From Ruminiclostridium papyrosolvens C7 (GTDB lineage Bacteria; Bacillota; Clostridia; Acetivibrionales; DSM-1351), in assembly GCF_000421965.1 (NCBI RefSeq), contig NZ_ATAY01000022.1:1-64000 (forward strand): a DNA stretch of 64,000 bases, in the 5' to 3' direction. Positions 54,432-63,400 of this stretch are shown one piece after another (the stretch's first letter is position 1; each line of letters begins with the position of its first letter). A model generated the notes under the pieces. That model had not been told where the DNA came from and made no database searches. It was given only the letters and a program-made list of their open reading frames with translations. The translations under genes and the position numbers were made by a program.

Positions 54432-55347
54432 TCTGTTCACCGCCAATCACTGAAATAAAGTAATTTTCAAGAGTATCTCCCTGTATAGAAAATTCAGTTA
54501 TCATAATACCATTATCGAAAATTGCCCTTGATACTGCTTCTCTGTTATCGAGATAATCGTAAAGCTTTATTCTCTTATCCGGCATTACCTTATAGTTGGT
54601 TGTACCAAGCTGGGTTTCCAGAACACTTGCCAGTTTTTCAGGCTGGTCGCATTCGATGAAAATATGATGTTTACATTTTTCTTCCAGTTCAGACAGTGTA
54701 ACAGCCTGTTTCACGACTCCCTGATGCATTATTATATAGTCTGTAGCAACCTGATAAAGCTCAGGCAGATTGTGGCTGGATATCAGAATGGTCATATGCC
54801 TTTCATCACACAGCCTGTTAAGCAGATTCCTTATCTCTACTACCCCCAGAGGATCAAGCCCGTTAATAGGCTCATCCAGAATCAGCAGTTCCGGCTCTCC
54901 CAATAATGCTATGGCTATTCCCAAGCGCTGCTTCATTCCAAGGGAAAAGTTTTTAGCCTTCTTATTACCGGTATTCCCAAGACCTACAAGTTCAAGCAGC
55001 TCCTGCTCTACGTTAACATTTGGAATACCTTTAATTATCCGATAATATCTGAGGTTTTCCTGTGCTGACATGTAAGGTATGAAACCGGGATATTCAATCA
55101 TGCAACCCATTCTTTTTCTTTGGGCCTCAAGCAGCTTATCTCCCTTCTTTCCAAACAGTTCCACATGGCCTCCGGTAGAAAAAGCAAGTCCGGCTGCTAT
55201 CCTCATAAATGTCGTTTTACCGGCACCGTTCCTGCCTATCAATCCGTATATTTTGCCTGCCTCCATAGCTAGAGATACATTATCCAGTACTTTTACACCA
55301 TGATAACTTTTAGTCAGGCTATTTGTTTTCAATACATATTCCTTCAT
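54424..55347 (-). CDS. ABC transporter ATP-binding protein (BcrA-like)
   Basis: A 307-residue ATPase of the antimicrobial-peptide export family. Walker A GLIGRNGAGKTTF (about 35-47), signature FSLGMKQRLGIA, Walker B LLILDEPINGLDP (about 152-164), and H-loop SSHNL are intact, with a C-terminal extension of about 90 residues usual for BcrA/NatA types. ATG 55347 has AAAGGGAAG upstream. The 142 bases before it hold a TATACT -10-like element and AACCTT repeats that could be regulator-binding sites. Confidence 0.92.
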   Translation of the reverse strand: MKEYVLKTNSLTKSYHGVKVLDNVSLAMEAGKIYGLIGRNGAGKTTFMRIAAGLAFSTGGHVELFGKKGDKLLEAQRKRMGCMIEYPGFIPYMSAQENLRYYRIIKGIPNVNVEQELLELVGLGNTGNKKAKNFSLGMKQRLGIAIALLGEPELLILDEPINGLDPLGVVEIRNLLNRLCDERHMTILISSHNLPELYQVATDYIIMHQGVVKQAVTLSELEEKCKHHIFIECDQPEKLASVLETQLGTTNYKVMPDKRIKLYDYLDNREAVSRAIFDNGIMITEFSIQGDTLENYFISVIGGEQNG

Positions 55348-55489
55348 TTTTTCACTTCCCTTTCTTAACCTTAAAGTTCCATTACATACACCTTTAAAAA
55401 GGAACGTTCTGACTATGTTTTTAGTATAAAATCTAATGGTTTAGAAAAGGTTAAGCCGGGAAACAAAAATGTAAGGTTTTTGATAAGTT

Positions 55490-56170
55490 TTACTCTTTGT
55501 ACAGACGGTAGCCAAGTCCCCACACTGTTTCTATGTAATCTTGCTGAGTATTTGCGGTTTTAAGTTTACTTCTTAGATTGCTCATGTGGGTTTTCACTGC
55601 ATTATCATCTCCAAGGTAAGCATCCTGCCAGATGGTTTCATATAGATTGGCTTTGGTAAATACTTTCTCCCTGTTCTTTATGAGCAATTCCATTATCCCG
55701 TATTCCTTGGCTGTCAGGTCAAGTTCCATTTTATTGACAATTATCCTTTTTGAATCAATGTCAACAGCCATATCTTTATAATGTAATATTTTTTCTGACT
55801 GTGTCTTTCTGCGGGAGCGCCTGAGATTTGCTGAAACTCTTGCAACAACCTCACCTAAGTCAAAAGGTTTTGTTATATAATCATCCGCACCCATTTTAAG
55901 CAAATCAATTTTCAGTCCGATTGTATCCTTGGCTGAAATGACGATGACAGGTACATCCGAGAATTCACGCACTTCTTTAAGTATCTCGTCACCGCTTTTA
56001 AACGGAAGCATAATGTCAAGAAGAATCAGATCATACTGATTCTTCTTAATCTCTTTAAATCCATCGGTTCCGGTATATGCCGAAAATACTTCAAAGCCTT
56101 CCTCTGTAAGTATTTCCGACAACATTGAATTTACGTCTTTATTGTCTTCAATAACAAGTATTTTTTCCAT
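55490..56170 (-). CDS. OmpR-family response regulator
   Basis: A 226-residue regulator: receiver domain (about 1-118, phospho-Asp52 in LILLDIMLP, Lys in YITKPF) and winged-helix DNA-binding domain (about 128-224, ending VKTHMSNLRSKLKTAN ... TVWGLGYRLYKE). It probably controls the ABC genes downstream in response to the kinase encoded at the end of the group. GGAGAAC precedes ATG 56170. Confidence 0.92.
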   Translation of the reverse strand: MEKILVIEDNKDVNSMLSEILTEEGFEVFSAYTGTDGFKEIKKNQYDLILLDIMLPFKSGDEILKEVREFSDVPVIVISAKDTIGLKIDLLKMGADDYITKPFDLGEVVARVSANLRRSRRKTQSEKILHYKDMAVDIDSKRIIVNKMELDLTAKEYGIMELLIKNREKVFTKANLYETIWQDAYLGDDNAVKTHMSNLRSKLKTANTQQDYIETVWGLGYRLYKE

Positions 56171-56236
56171 ATTTGTTCTCCATATATTAGTACTTTAAAA
56201 TTATACCAGACCTTTAACATAATCAATAGTCCAAAA

Positions 56237-57445
56237 TCATTTAATCAATTGGACTATTCTTTTCTTTCCCACATAAAGTAGTATATCCTTAACAGCCTGT
56301 CCGGGGCCGCCTGCATTTATGAAAGAATCCCTCATCCTTAGTGCATTCTCCCGGTATGAATAATCGGACATTATTTTTTGTACTGATTCTTTTAGTAAGT
56401 CTGAGGTAATCTTGGATTTATTCAGACAAATACCACTTCCGGTTCTGACTAACTGCATTGCAACATGTGTCTGCTCCTGCTGTTGAGGTATAGCAATCAA
56501 GGGAACACCATGATAAAGACCTTCATGAGTACTGTTCATCCCGCCATGAGTCATGAATATATTACATTCTTTTAATATTTCCAACTGTGGAACTTCAAAG
56601 TAGTATTTTACAGTAAAGTTGTTGGGAATTGTCAATGTGGGTATATCAATACTCTTTCCTACTGACATTAGTACATCTATCTCCATATTTCCGAAAGCCT
56701 CAGCACAAATATTAAAGAAATCTCTGTTGTTGTTAAATATTGTACCCATTGAAATAAAGAGTAAAGGCCTGTCACCCTTTCTGTTCAAATTCAGCTTTGG
56801 CATGTTCTCAATTCTATACATACTGGTAGGCCCTACAAATTTATAATCCTTCAATAGCTTCTCCGATTTCGGCTGGAATTCCTTTGATGTATACACTAAA
56901 TTCAAGTCCTCATTATTGGACATAATATCAACGTATCTGCTAACCTTAATACTATATTTCTTGCGAAGTTCTTTTTTTATTTTTTGTACTTTAAGCATAT
57001 TGGGGATGTTGGATAAAATAGCTAAGGTCAGACCTGTTGCCATTAAAAATGAATTAGGTTCATCGGCCAAAGTTGTAAAGGTGTTAATTGCAGGAAGGTT
57101 CATAACTTTTGCCAAGTACTTTCCCCAAGGGCACAAGGAATCATGTACTATGTAGTCCGGCTTGTCTCTTTTTACATCCTCTATCAGTTCATCAAGAATC
57201 AGTACACTTAATTCCAGATGAACCTTGAACAAATCAGTTAAATCATAAGTTACATAGTTCTCGTCAAGATAAAACTTCTCGCTGTACCTTCTGAACGTAG
57301 CCCCAACACTCTCAATCTTGTCTCTGAAACTCTCATTGTTATAATATATAACTTCCTCCCCGTTTTTCACCAACTCCTGTACGAGTCCCAAACTGGGATT
57401 AACATGACCATGAAAAGGAATATTGAAAAAAAACACCTTGGACAT
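56237..57445 (-). CDS. GT1-family glycosyltransferase (MGT/YjiC-like)
   Basis: A 402-residue GT-B glycosyltransferase of the macrolide-inactivating/antibiotic type. The C-terminal donor-binding motif is clear: FMTHGGMNSTHEGLYHGVPLIAIPQQQEQ (spread over about residues 291-319), and the N-terminal opening FFNIPFHGHVNPSLGLVQEL is the acceptor domain. It would use a UDP- or dTDP-sugar to glycosylate a natural product, either for maturation or for self-protection. ATG 57445 begins 2 bases after the acyltransferase stop, with GGAGG upstream, so both belong to one biosynthetic operon. Confidence 0.9.
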   Translation of the reverse strand: MSKVFFFNIPFHGHVNPSLGLVQELVKNGEEVIYYNNESFRDKIESVGATFRRYSEKFYLDENYVTYDLTDLFKVHLELSVLILDELIEDVKRDKPDYIVHDSLCPWGKYLAKVMNLPAINTFTTLADEPNSFLMATGLTLAILSNIPNMLKVQKIKKELRKKYSIKVSRYVDIMSNNEDLNLVYTSKEFQPKSEKLLKDYKFVGPTSMYRIENMPKLNLNRKGDRPLLFISMGTIFNNNRDFFNICAEAFGNMEIDVLMSVGKSIDIPTLTIPNNFTVKYYFEVPQLEILKECNIFMTHGGMNSTHEGLYHGVPLIAIPQQQEQTHVAMQLVRTGSGICLNKSKITSDLLKESVQKIMSDYSYRENALRMRDSFINAGGPGQAVKDILLYVGKKRIVQLIK

Positions 57446-57447
57446 AC

Positions 57448-58692
57448 TTATTTTCCTCCTTCAAAACCCGTTTCTTTAAACAGCAGGTTGAACCTTTCCT
57501 TTTGTTCATCAGCTGGAAGTAGTTTTGTATTAAAGATTTGTTTTAAAAGCACAGCCGCCTCTTCCACATGCTCATTTAAAGGCTCAATCCGCTGACTTAT
57601 TAATTCTTCTTTTATTCCAACCAGTTTTTTGTATGGCTCCACAACACCTCTTTGATATTCGTTGTTGTCCCAGTTCCTGTTTTTTGTACTTACTGCCGCC
57701 GCTATACATTTTGTTATAAAAAGCAAACCGTTATTAACCGGATTCTCATCCGTTTGTCCAAGTGAAAGCTTTTTTTGTATAAGTACGATATCTTCGGGCG
57801 TTTCGGAGGAATATACCTTAATTGCCTTGTTGCTTCTCATAAGGTTTTTTAGTACTGCTTTCGGTCCCATTTCTATAGCATTATTTATTCCTGCCTCATG
57901 CATATATTCTATTGTGGACTGCCATCTGACAGGGCTGGTTATTTGTTGTGACAGGTAGTCAATTATTGCTTCCTTTCCGGGATAGGGTTCAGATGTTACA
58001 TTTGAAATTACCGGCCATTCCATATCGTTGAAAGTACAGTTCCTCAATATTTCTCTGAAACTGTCTGCGGCAGGTTGCATCAAAGGACTATGGAAAGGTG
58101 CACTGACTTTCAGATAAACTACTCTTGCACCTAAGACTTTTAGTGCTTCTCCCGCATCGTTAACAGCTTTCAAATGCCCGGAAATTACTGTCTGTTCAGC
58201 AGAATTGTAGTTTGAAACCACAACTACGTTTCCGTTGCCGGATGCCCTGGAACACTCTATTCCAATGGTATCTAAGTCTATTCCACTCACTGCCGCCATG
58301 CTCCCCAAGCCCTCAGGTACCGCTTCCTGCATGAACCTTCCTCTCTGTCTGACAAGCTTTACGGCATCAGCAAATTTTATTGCCCCTGCACAGCATAGAG
58401 CAGAAAGCTCCCCGAGGCTGTGTCCGGCAGTATACTCAGGCGTAATGCCCACTTCCTGCATATACACTCTGAAGGCTGCATGGCTTGCCGTAAGTATGGC
58501 GGGCTGTGTATTTTCCGTCTTTGTCAGCTCAGATATATCTCCTTCAGAGCAGAGTTTCTTTAGATCAAAATCAAGGGCTTCATTTGCTTCATCAAAAATT
58601 TGTCCTGCAACCGGGAAGTTTTCACATAAGCTTTTGCCCATACCTATATATTGTGCTCCCTGTCCCGGAAACAAAAATGCTAGTTTGTTCAT
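57448..58692 (-). CDS. trans-acting malonyl-CoA:ACP acyltransferase
   Basis: A 414-residue acyltransferase. The oxyanion motif FPGQGAQYIGMG (about 8-19), active-site Ser in GHSLGELSAL (about 91-100), a conserved Arg in VRQRGRFMQ and His in VSAPFHSPLM are present, as in FabD. The extra C-terminal 110 residues (from about 300) are not found in housekeeping FabD and are usual in trans-AT enzymes of polyketide or hybrid NRPS clusters. ATG 58692 with AAAGGAG 9 bases upstream. It implies that a polyketide or fatty-acyl synthase lies outside the window. Confidence 0.87.
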   Translation of the reverse strand: MNKLAFLFPGQGAQYIGMGKSLCENFPVAGQIFDEANEALDFDLKKLCSEGDISELTKTENTQPAILTASHAAFRVYMQEVGITPEYTAGHSLGELSALCCAGAIKFADAVKLVRQRGRFMQEAVPEGLGSMAAVSGIDLDTIGIECSRASGNGNVVVVSNYNSAEQTVISGHLKAVNDAGEALKVLGARVVYLKVSAPFHSPLMQPAADSFREILRNCTFNDMEWPVISNVTSEPYPGKEAIIDYLSQQITSPVRWQSTIEYMHEAGINNAIEMGPKAVLKNLMRSNKAIKVYSSETPEDIVLIQKKLSLGQTDENPVNNGLLFITKCIAAAVSTKNRNWDNNEYQRGVVEPYKKLVGIKEELISQRIEPLNEHVEEAAVLLKQIFNTKLLPADEQKERFNLLFKETGFEGGK

Positions 58693-58723
58693 ATTATTTC
58701 TATCTCCTTTCGGTCTTTAAAAC

Positions 58724-60469
58724 TTATACACACTTAAATACTTTAAAGGTTCTCGCTTTAAGCTTTACTGTAAAAGATGTTTTACCATTTATAGCTGTTC
58801 CTTCTACAACCCTTTCGGCATCATTTTCTTTTTTTTTGCTACCAGTGTATTTATATTTGTTATCAAGTTCCAGAAGTTTTGCCCGGCACCTGTCAACCAT
58901 AATATTTACGGTTGTATTATAGGGTAGAAAGGATTGTATAATAAAAGTATCATTATCGTATATAAATAACCCCACCTTGCTTTCAGCATCAATACTCACA
59001 AACATTCCTTCACAAATATAATCCCTTACAGCTTTCAAAATTTCTCTTGGAAAGTAGTATAAATCCGCGGCGTCATCAGGTATTGTCAGTATGTACATTG
59101 TACCTTTGTCATACCCCGCAGCAGCCAGCACAGGGAAATTATTATTTTGGCTTAAACCGGATATTATAGTCCACACGTCATTTGTTCCATATTCTATCTG
59201 GGGTATAATGATTTCCTCAGATGTGGAATAATACCTTTCATAAGCACAGTCCCACGTCTTATATGCGAACTTTTTTATGGAAGCTTTTTTTTCTGTGTAG
59301 TTAAAGGTTGCAATATCCTCAATTCCCAATCCTTGTGTAGAACGTATAAAACCTGAAGTCACAAATACATTTTTGCCCAAGGACAGGTGTTCTTTTATTT
59401 TCTTTATAATGTCCCTGTCTTTAGCCGCACTTCTTGTAAGAAAAATGATACTGCTGTCTGAAGAGAAGTGGGGTGAAGGTTCCATAGGCACTCCAAGCAT
59501 TCCAATGTAATTGTGCAGATAATTTTCACCGGAAGAATGGTATGGCTTATAGCAGCTTATCCCCTGAGGGTTCCCTAGTAATCCGATAAATCCGTCTGTC
59601 CTGTCAAAGACATAACCTGCTAACGGTACGAACACGGATTGTTCGGAAGCCAAAAGGGAAAAACAAAACAATGTTATCTCTTTTGCCTTTGAAAATAATG
59701 TAAGATAAGCTTGTTCTCCATAAGCTCCCAAATTGTATGTACAATCAAGGCCGTCAATCCATCCTCCGCCATTTTTACCGGGTTTCACATTTTCAATATA
59801 CCTCATTAGGAAGTAACTAAGGTATCGTTGCAAGTGTTGTTGAGTATTTTCCGGATCCCTTGTTTCTGTTCCTGTGTAAACCATATCAAAAATATCAGGT
59901 TGAGCTTCGGGATTATAACCGGTGTTTTGATAGTCTTCATACCAATTTGGATACTTTATTATAAAATTAACATTTGGGTTTACACCCTTTGCAGTATTTA
60001 CTATTTTTTCTGAAACTTCTTTTAGAAGTTCTGTCCTGTAGCTTTGCCAGTCCTGTTCCTTTTTAGCAGCAATACATTTATCGCATTTGCAGTTGGTAAA
60101 AAAGAAATCGTCAAGAATAATTTCATCAAAAATCCCGGCAGTAAACTTTACGGAATCCAGAAAAACCTCCATGTGAGTAGCGTTATTATAACAAAAGGAT
60201 TCAAATGCCAATTCAGGATCATATGTTGGCAGCGGCGTGATAGCACCGGATGTTAAAACCCCTTTTTCGTTGAAAAATTCTTTTATTCTTAACAGTTTCT
60301 CCTTCTCCACCATCTTACCGCTTCTATAAGTCTCCAAATATACTTTATTAACAAAGATATGTTTTTCTATAAAACCGATCTTCTCTTCAAGATAATCCAT
60401 CTCTTCAATCAGAATAAGGTCATTCACAGTACAGAAAAGAGCTACACTAAAGTTTTTATACCCCACCAT
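58724..60469 (-). CDS. unrecognised glycosidase-like protein of the biosynthetic cluster
   Basis: A 581-residue protein I cannot place in a named family. The N-terminal half looks like a TIM barrel (EEMDYLEEKIGFIEKHI; EIILDDFFFTNCKCDKC at about 114-130 with an Asp-Asp pair and three Cys; VNPNVNFIIKYPNWYEDY), as in glycosidase-like proteins. A Rossmann-like segment follows (about 345-385: SSIIFLTRSAAKDRD, GKNVFVTSGF), as in beta-galactosidase trimerisation domains, then a beta-rich C-terminus. No signal peptide, so it is cytoplasmic. GGGGGATAA lies just before ATG 60469, 25 bases after the NRPS stop. It may act on a sugar-bearing intermediate; the family and function are not established. Confidence 0.6.
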   Translation of the reverse strand: MVGYKNFSVALFCTVNDLILIEEMDYLEEKIGFIEKHIFVNKVYLETYRSGKMVEKEKLLRIKEFFNEKGVLTSGAITPLPTYDPELAFESFCYNNATHMEVFLDSVKFTAGIFDEIILDDFFFTNCKCDKCIAAKKEQDWQSYRTELLKEVSEKIVNTAKGVNPNVNFIIKYPNWYEDYQNTGYNPEAQPDIFDMVYTGTETRDPENTQQHLQRYLSYFLMRYIENVKPGKNGGGWIDGLDCTYNLGAYGEQAYLTLFSKAKEITLFCFSLLASEQSVFVPLAGYVFDRTDGFIGLLGNPQGISCYKPYHSSGENYLHNYIGMLGVPMEPSPHFSSDSSIIFLTRSAAKDRDIIKKIKEHLSLGKNVFVTSGFIRSTQGLGIEDIATFNYTEKKASIKKFAYKTWDCAYERYYSTSEEIIIPQIEYGTNDVWTIISGLSQNNNFPVLAAAGYDKGTMYILTIPDDAADLYYFPREILKAVRDYICEGMFVSIDAESKVGLFIYDNDTFIIQSFLPYNTTVNIMVDRCRAKLLELDNKYKYTGSKKKENDAERVVEGTAINGKTSFTVKLKARTFKVFKCV

Positions 60470-60494
60470 TTATCCCCCTTTAGCATTAATCGCA

Positions 60495-63400
60495 TTAATT
60501 TTTCTCTTGAATTATTTTATATATATTGCCAAGTAAATCAGACTCCTGATTTTTGGCTGCCATAATCATATCTATCATTGCCATGACCTTCTCCATAAGC
60601 TCCTGCTGCGACACATCATCCAAGCCTATTCCGGTAGTAAACATGTGTTCAAGATCATAAAATTTTAGTCTGACAGTATTAAGGCTGGCAATCAGGTCGG
60701 AGTATTCCTCCAATAAACCGCTAATATCAACCTTTCTGTTTTCTGAAACATACCTTAATCGTTCATAGATGCATTTTTTATGCTCATATAATAAATGAAG
60801 GGTTCTGTAATCTATTGTTATCATATTAGGAGACAGTGTTTGTAGGGCTTCCAACACAACATCATATACATCCATACCAAACTTTATTTCACTTATGGAT
60901 TGTAATTCTTCCTGTGAGATAAGGCTATTAACCCTTGAACCGTTTGTTCCGGAGGATTGCAGATGACATCCTATTTCACTAATGAACTTTTCTTCTGCAA
61001 AATTATATTTCTTGTCCAGCCTTTTCGGTTTAAGCAATTGGAGGGCTTCCATTTCGGCCCATGGTGCAAATTCCTTGTAGTGTTGTTTTCCATCTTCATA
61101 AGCTTCGGTAAATAAATTATAGTCAAAAGTAAGTTCCCTGAATATTCCATCAGTATCAAACCCTATTGACATAAGCTTTTTTTCTTTATTATCATAGCCA
61201 TATATCAATGAAGGATGAACAAAGTGACTCTTATTATAGCTTGCCTTCTCAGGAAGATGATACTCATCTACATATACAGTCACATAGTAGCCAAGGTCGA
61301 TTTTGTTCACAATAAACTCTATTATGCTTTTATTATTCTCCATCTCACTAAATGGAATATAGGTCTCATCGAATATCTCACTGAAATTGTTTTTTGGCTC
61401 AAGGAATTCAGCACGGCAAAATCCATTACTGTATTTAACAGAGAATATTTGCAAGTAATGCTGATAGTACCAGGGATAATTCTCCTCATCGGCAAGAATT
61501 GCACATAACGGAAGTGAACGGTGCAGGTATGTAGTGATATCCCTCTGAGCCTTTATTTTTAACATATTGGATTCTTTGGCTTTATTAACTGATTGCACGT
61601 CTCCTCCAAAACCTTCCTCCACTGAATTTGAGCTTTCGATATGTTTTGCTATTTTTGAAATTGTTCTATATGAAAATATATCTGTAACAGATAGTTTAAT
61701 CCCTTGTTTTTCACATTCCATGGTTATTCGGATTGCCTTCATGGAATCACCGCCAATGTCAATAAACTTATCGTTTACTCCCACCTTGTCTAAACCTAAC
61801 ACTTCCTCCCAGATATCCGCCATCTTTTTTTCAATATTATTTCCCGGGGCTAAATACTGTTCACCGATTATGGAGTTCCCACTTTGTTTTAATAACATCT
61901 TTCTGTCAACTTTTCCGTTTTGCATCAAAGGTATCTTTTCCAACTGAATAAAAAATGAAGGTATCATATAATCCGGTAACGTCTTTGAAAGGTACTCCCT
62001 AAGTTCTTCTACCTTAACTACTTTATCTGAAGTCAGATATGCTACAATATTTTTACTGCCATTCTTATCTTCCTTGACCACCACTACAGCTTCTTTCACA
62101 AATTCACATTGTAAGAGACGGCTTTCTATTTCACCAAGTTCTACCCTGAAACCTCTTATCTTGATTTGTTCATCCATTCTTCCCAGGAACTCTATATTCC
62201 CGTCAGGAAGCCATTTTGCCATGTCTCCCGTTTTATATATCCTTTTACCGCCATTTAGAGCCGGAACAGTAACAAACTTTTCAACTGTAAGCTCCTGTTC
62301 ATTCAAATATCCTCTAGAAAGTCCCTTACCTGAAACGCACAGTTCTCCCGGTACACCCACAGGCATAAGATTATAATCCTTATTAACTATATGTACGGTG
62401 TGATTGTATACGGGCTTTCCTATTATTGACGTTTTTCCTTTAACCATCCCTATGAAGGAAGTAGTTGCTATTGTATTTTCAGTGGGGCCGTACTCATTTA
62501 TAAGTTGCGTATCAGGACAAATAACCCTGCTCAGCTCCACCAAATCGTCATCGGATTTTTCACCAGCCAAAACTACAAACCTTAGTGCTTCCAAATTCTT
62601 TTCACTGGAGCTATCAAGAATAGCCCTGTACATCGACGGAACCACACTCATGTTTGTCACCGTTTTATCACAAATAACTTTCCTGATTAGATTAAAGTTC
62701 ATGTAGCTATTGCCGCCGGCAATAATAAGGTTGCCTCCGGATAACAGGCTGGAGTAAAAATTAGCTCCAAAGCCATCAAATGAGGCAGAAATAAGCTGTA
62801 GAGTAATGTCATTCTCACCATAACCGTATTGTTTTATGCGCCAATTTGCAAAATTAACTACACCTTTATGCTCTATCATTACACCTTTTGGTTTTCCGGT
62901 TGAACCGGAGGTATATATTATATACGCCAGATCTTCCGGTGAATTTATTTCATCAGGCTCGGTATTTTCCCTCATTTCTATACTTTGATCATCAATATCA
63001 ATTATTTCACCTTTAAAACTTGTTTTAGATATGAGTTTTTTTTGAGTTACCATAAAGCCTGCACCGCTGTCACTCAATAAAAAGTTTATTCTTTCAGTTG
63101 GGTACTCAGGGTCAACGGGAAGGTAGGCTCCTCCTGCTTTGAGTATACCCATTATGCCAATTGCCATCCCGATTGAACGTTCAAGCATAAGCCCTACAAT
63201 AATACCGGCTTTAACTCCTTTATCTCTTAGTACTCCTGCAAGCAAGTCAGACTTTTCGTCAAGTTCCCTGTAAGTAATACTTTCATATGTAAGGTTGTCA
63301 TTTAATTCTGAAAAGCAGCTTACCGCAATGTTATCGGGAGTCCTTGCAACCTGTTCTTTAAATAAGCTTTGAATAGTTTTTTCATCTGGTTCTTCGGAAC

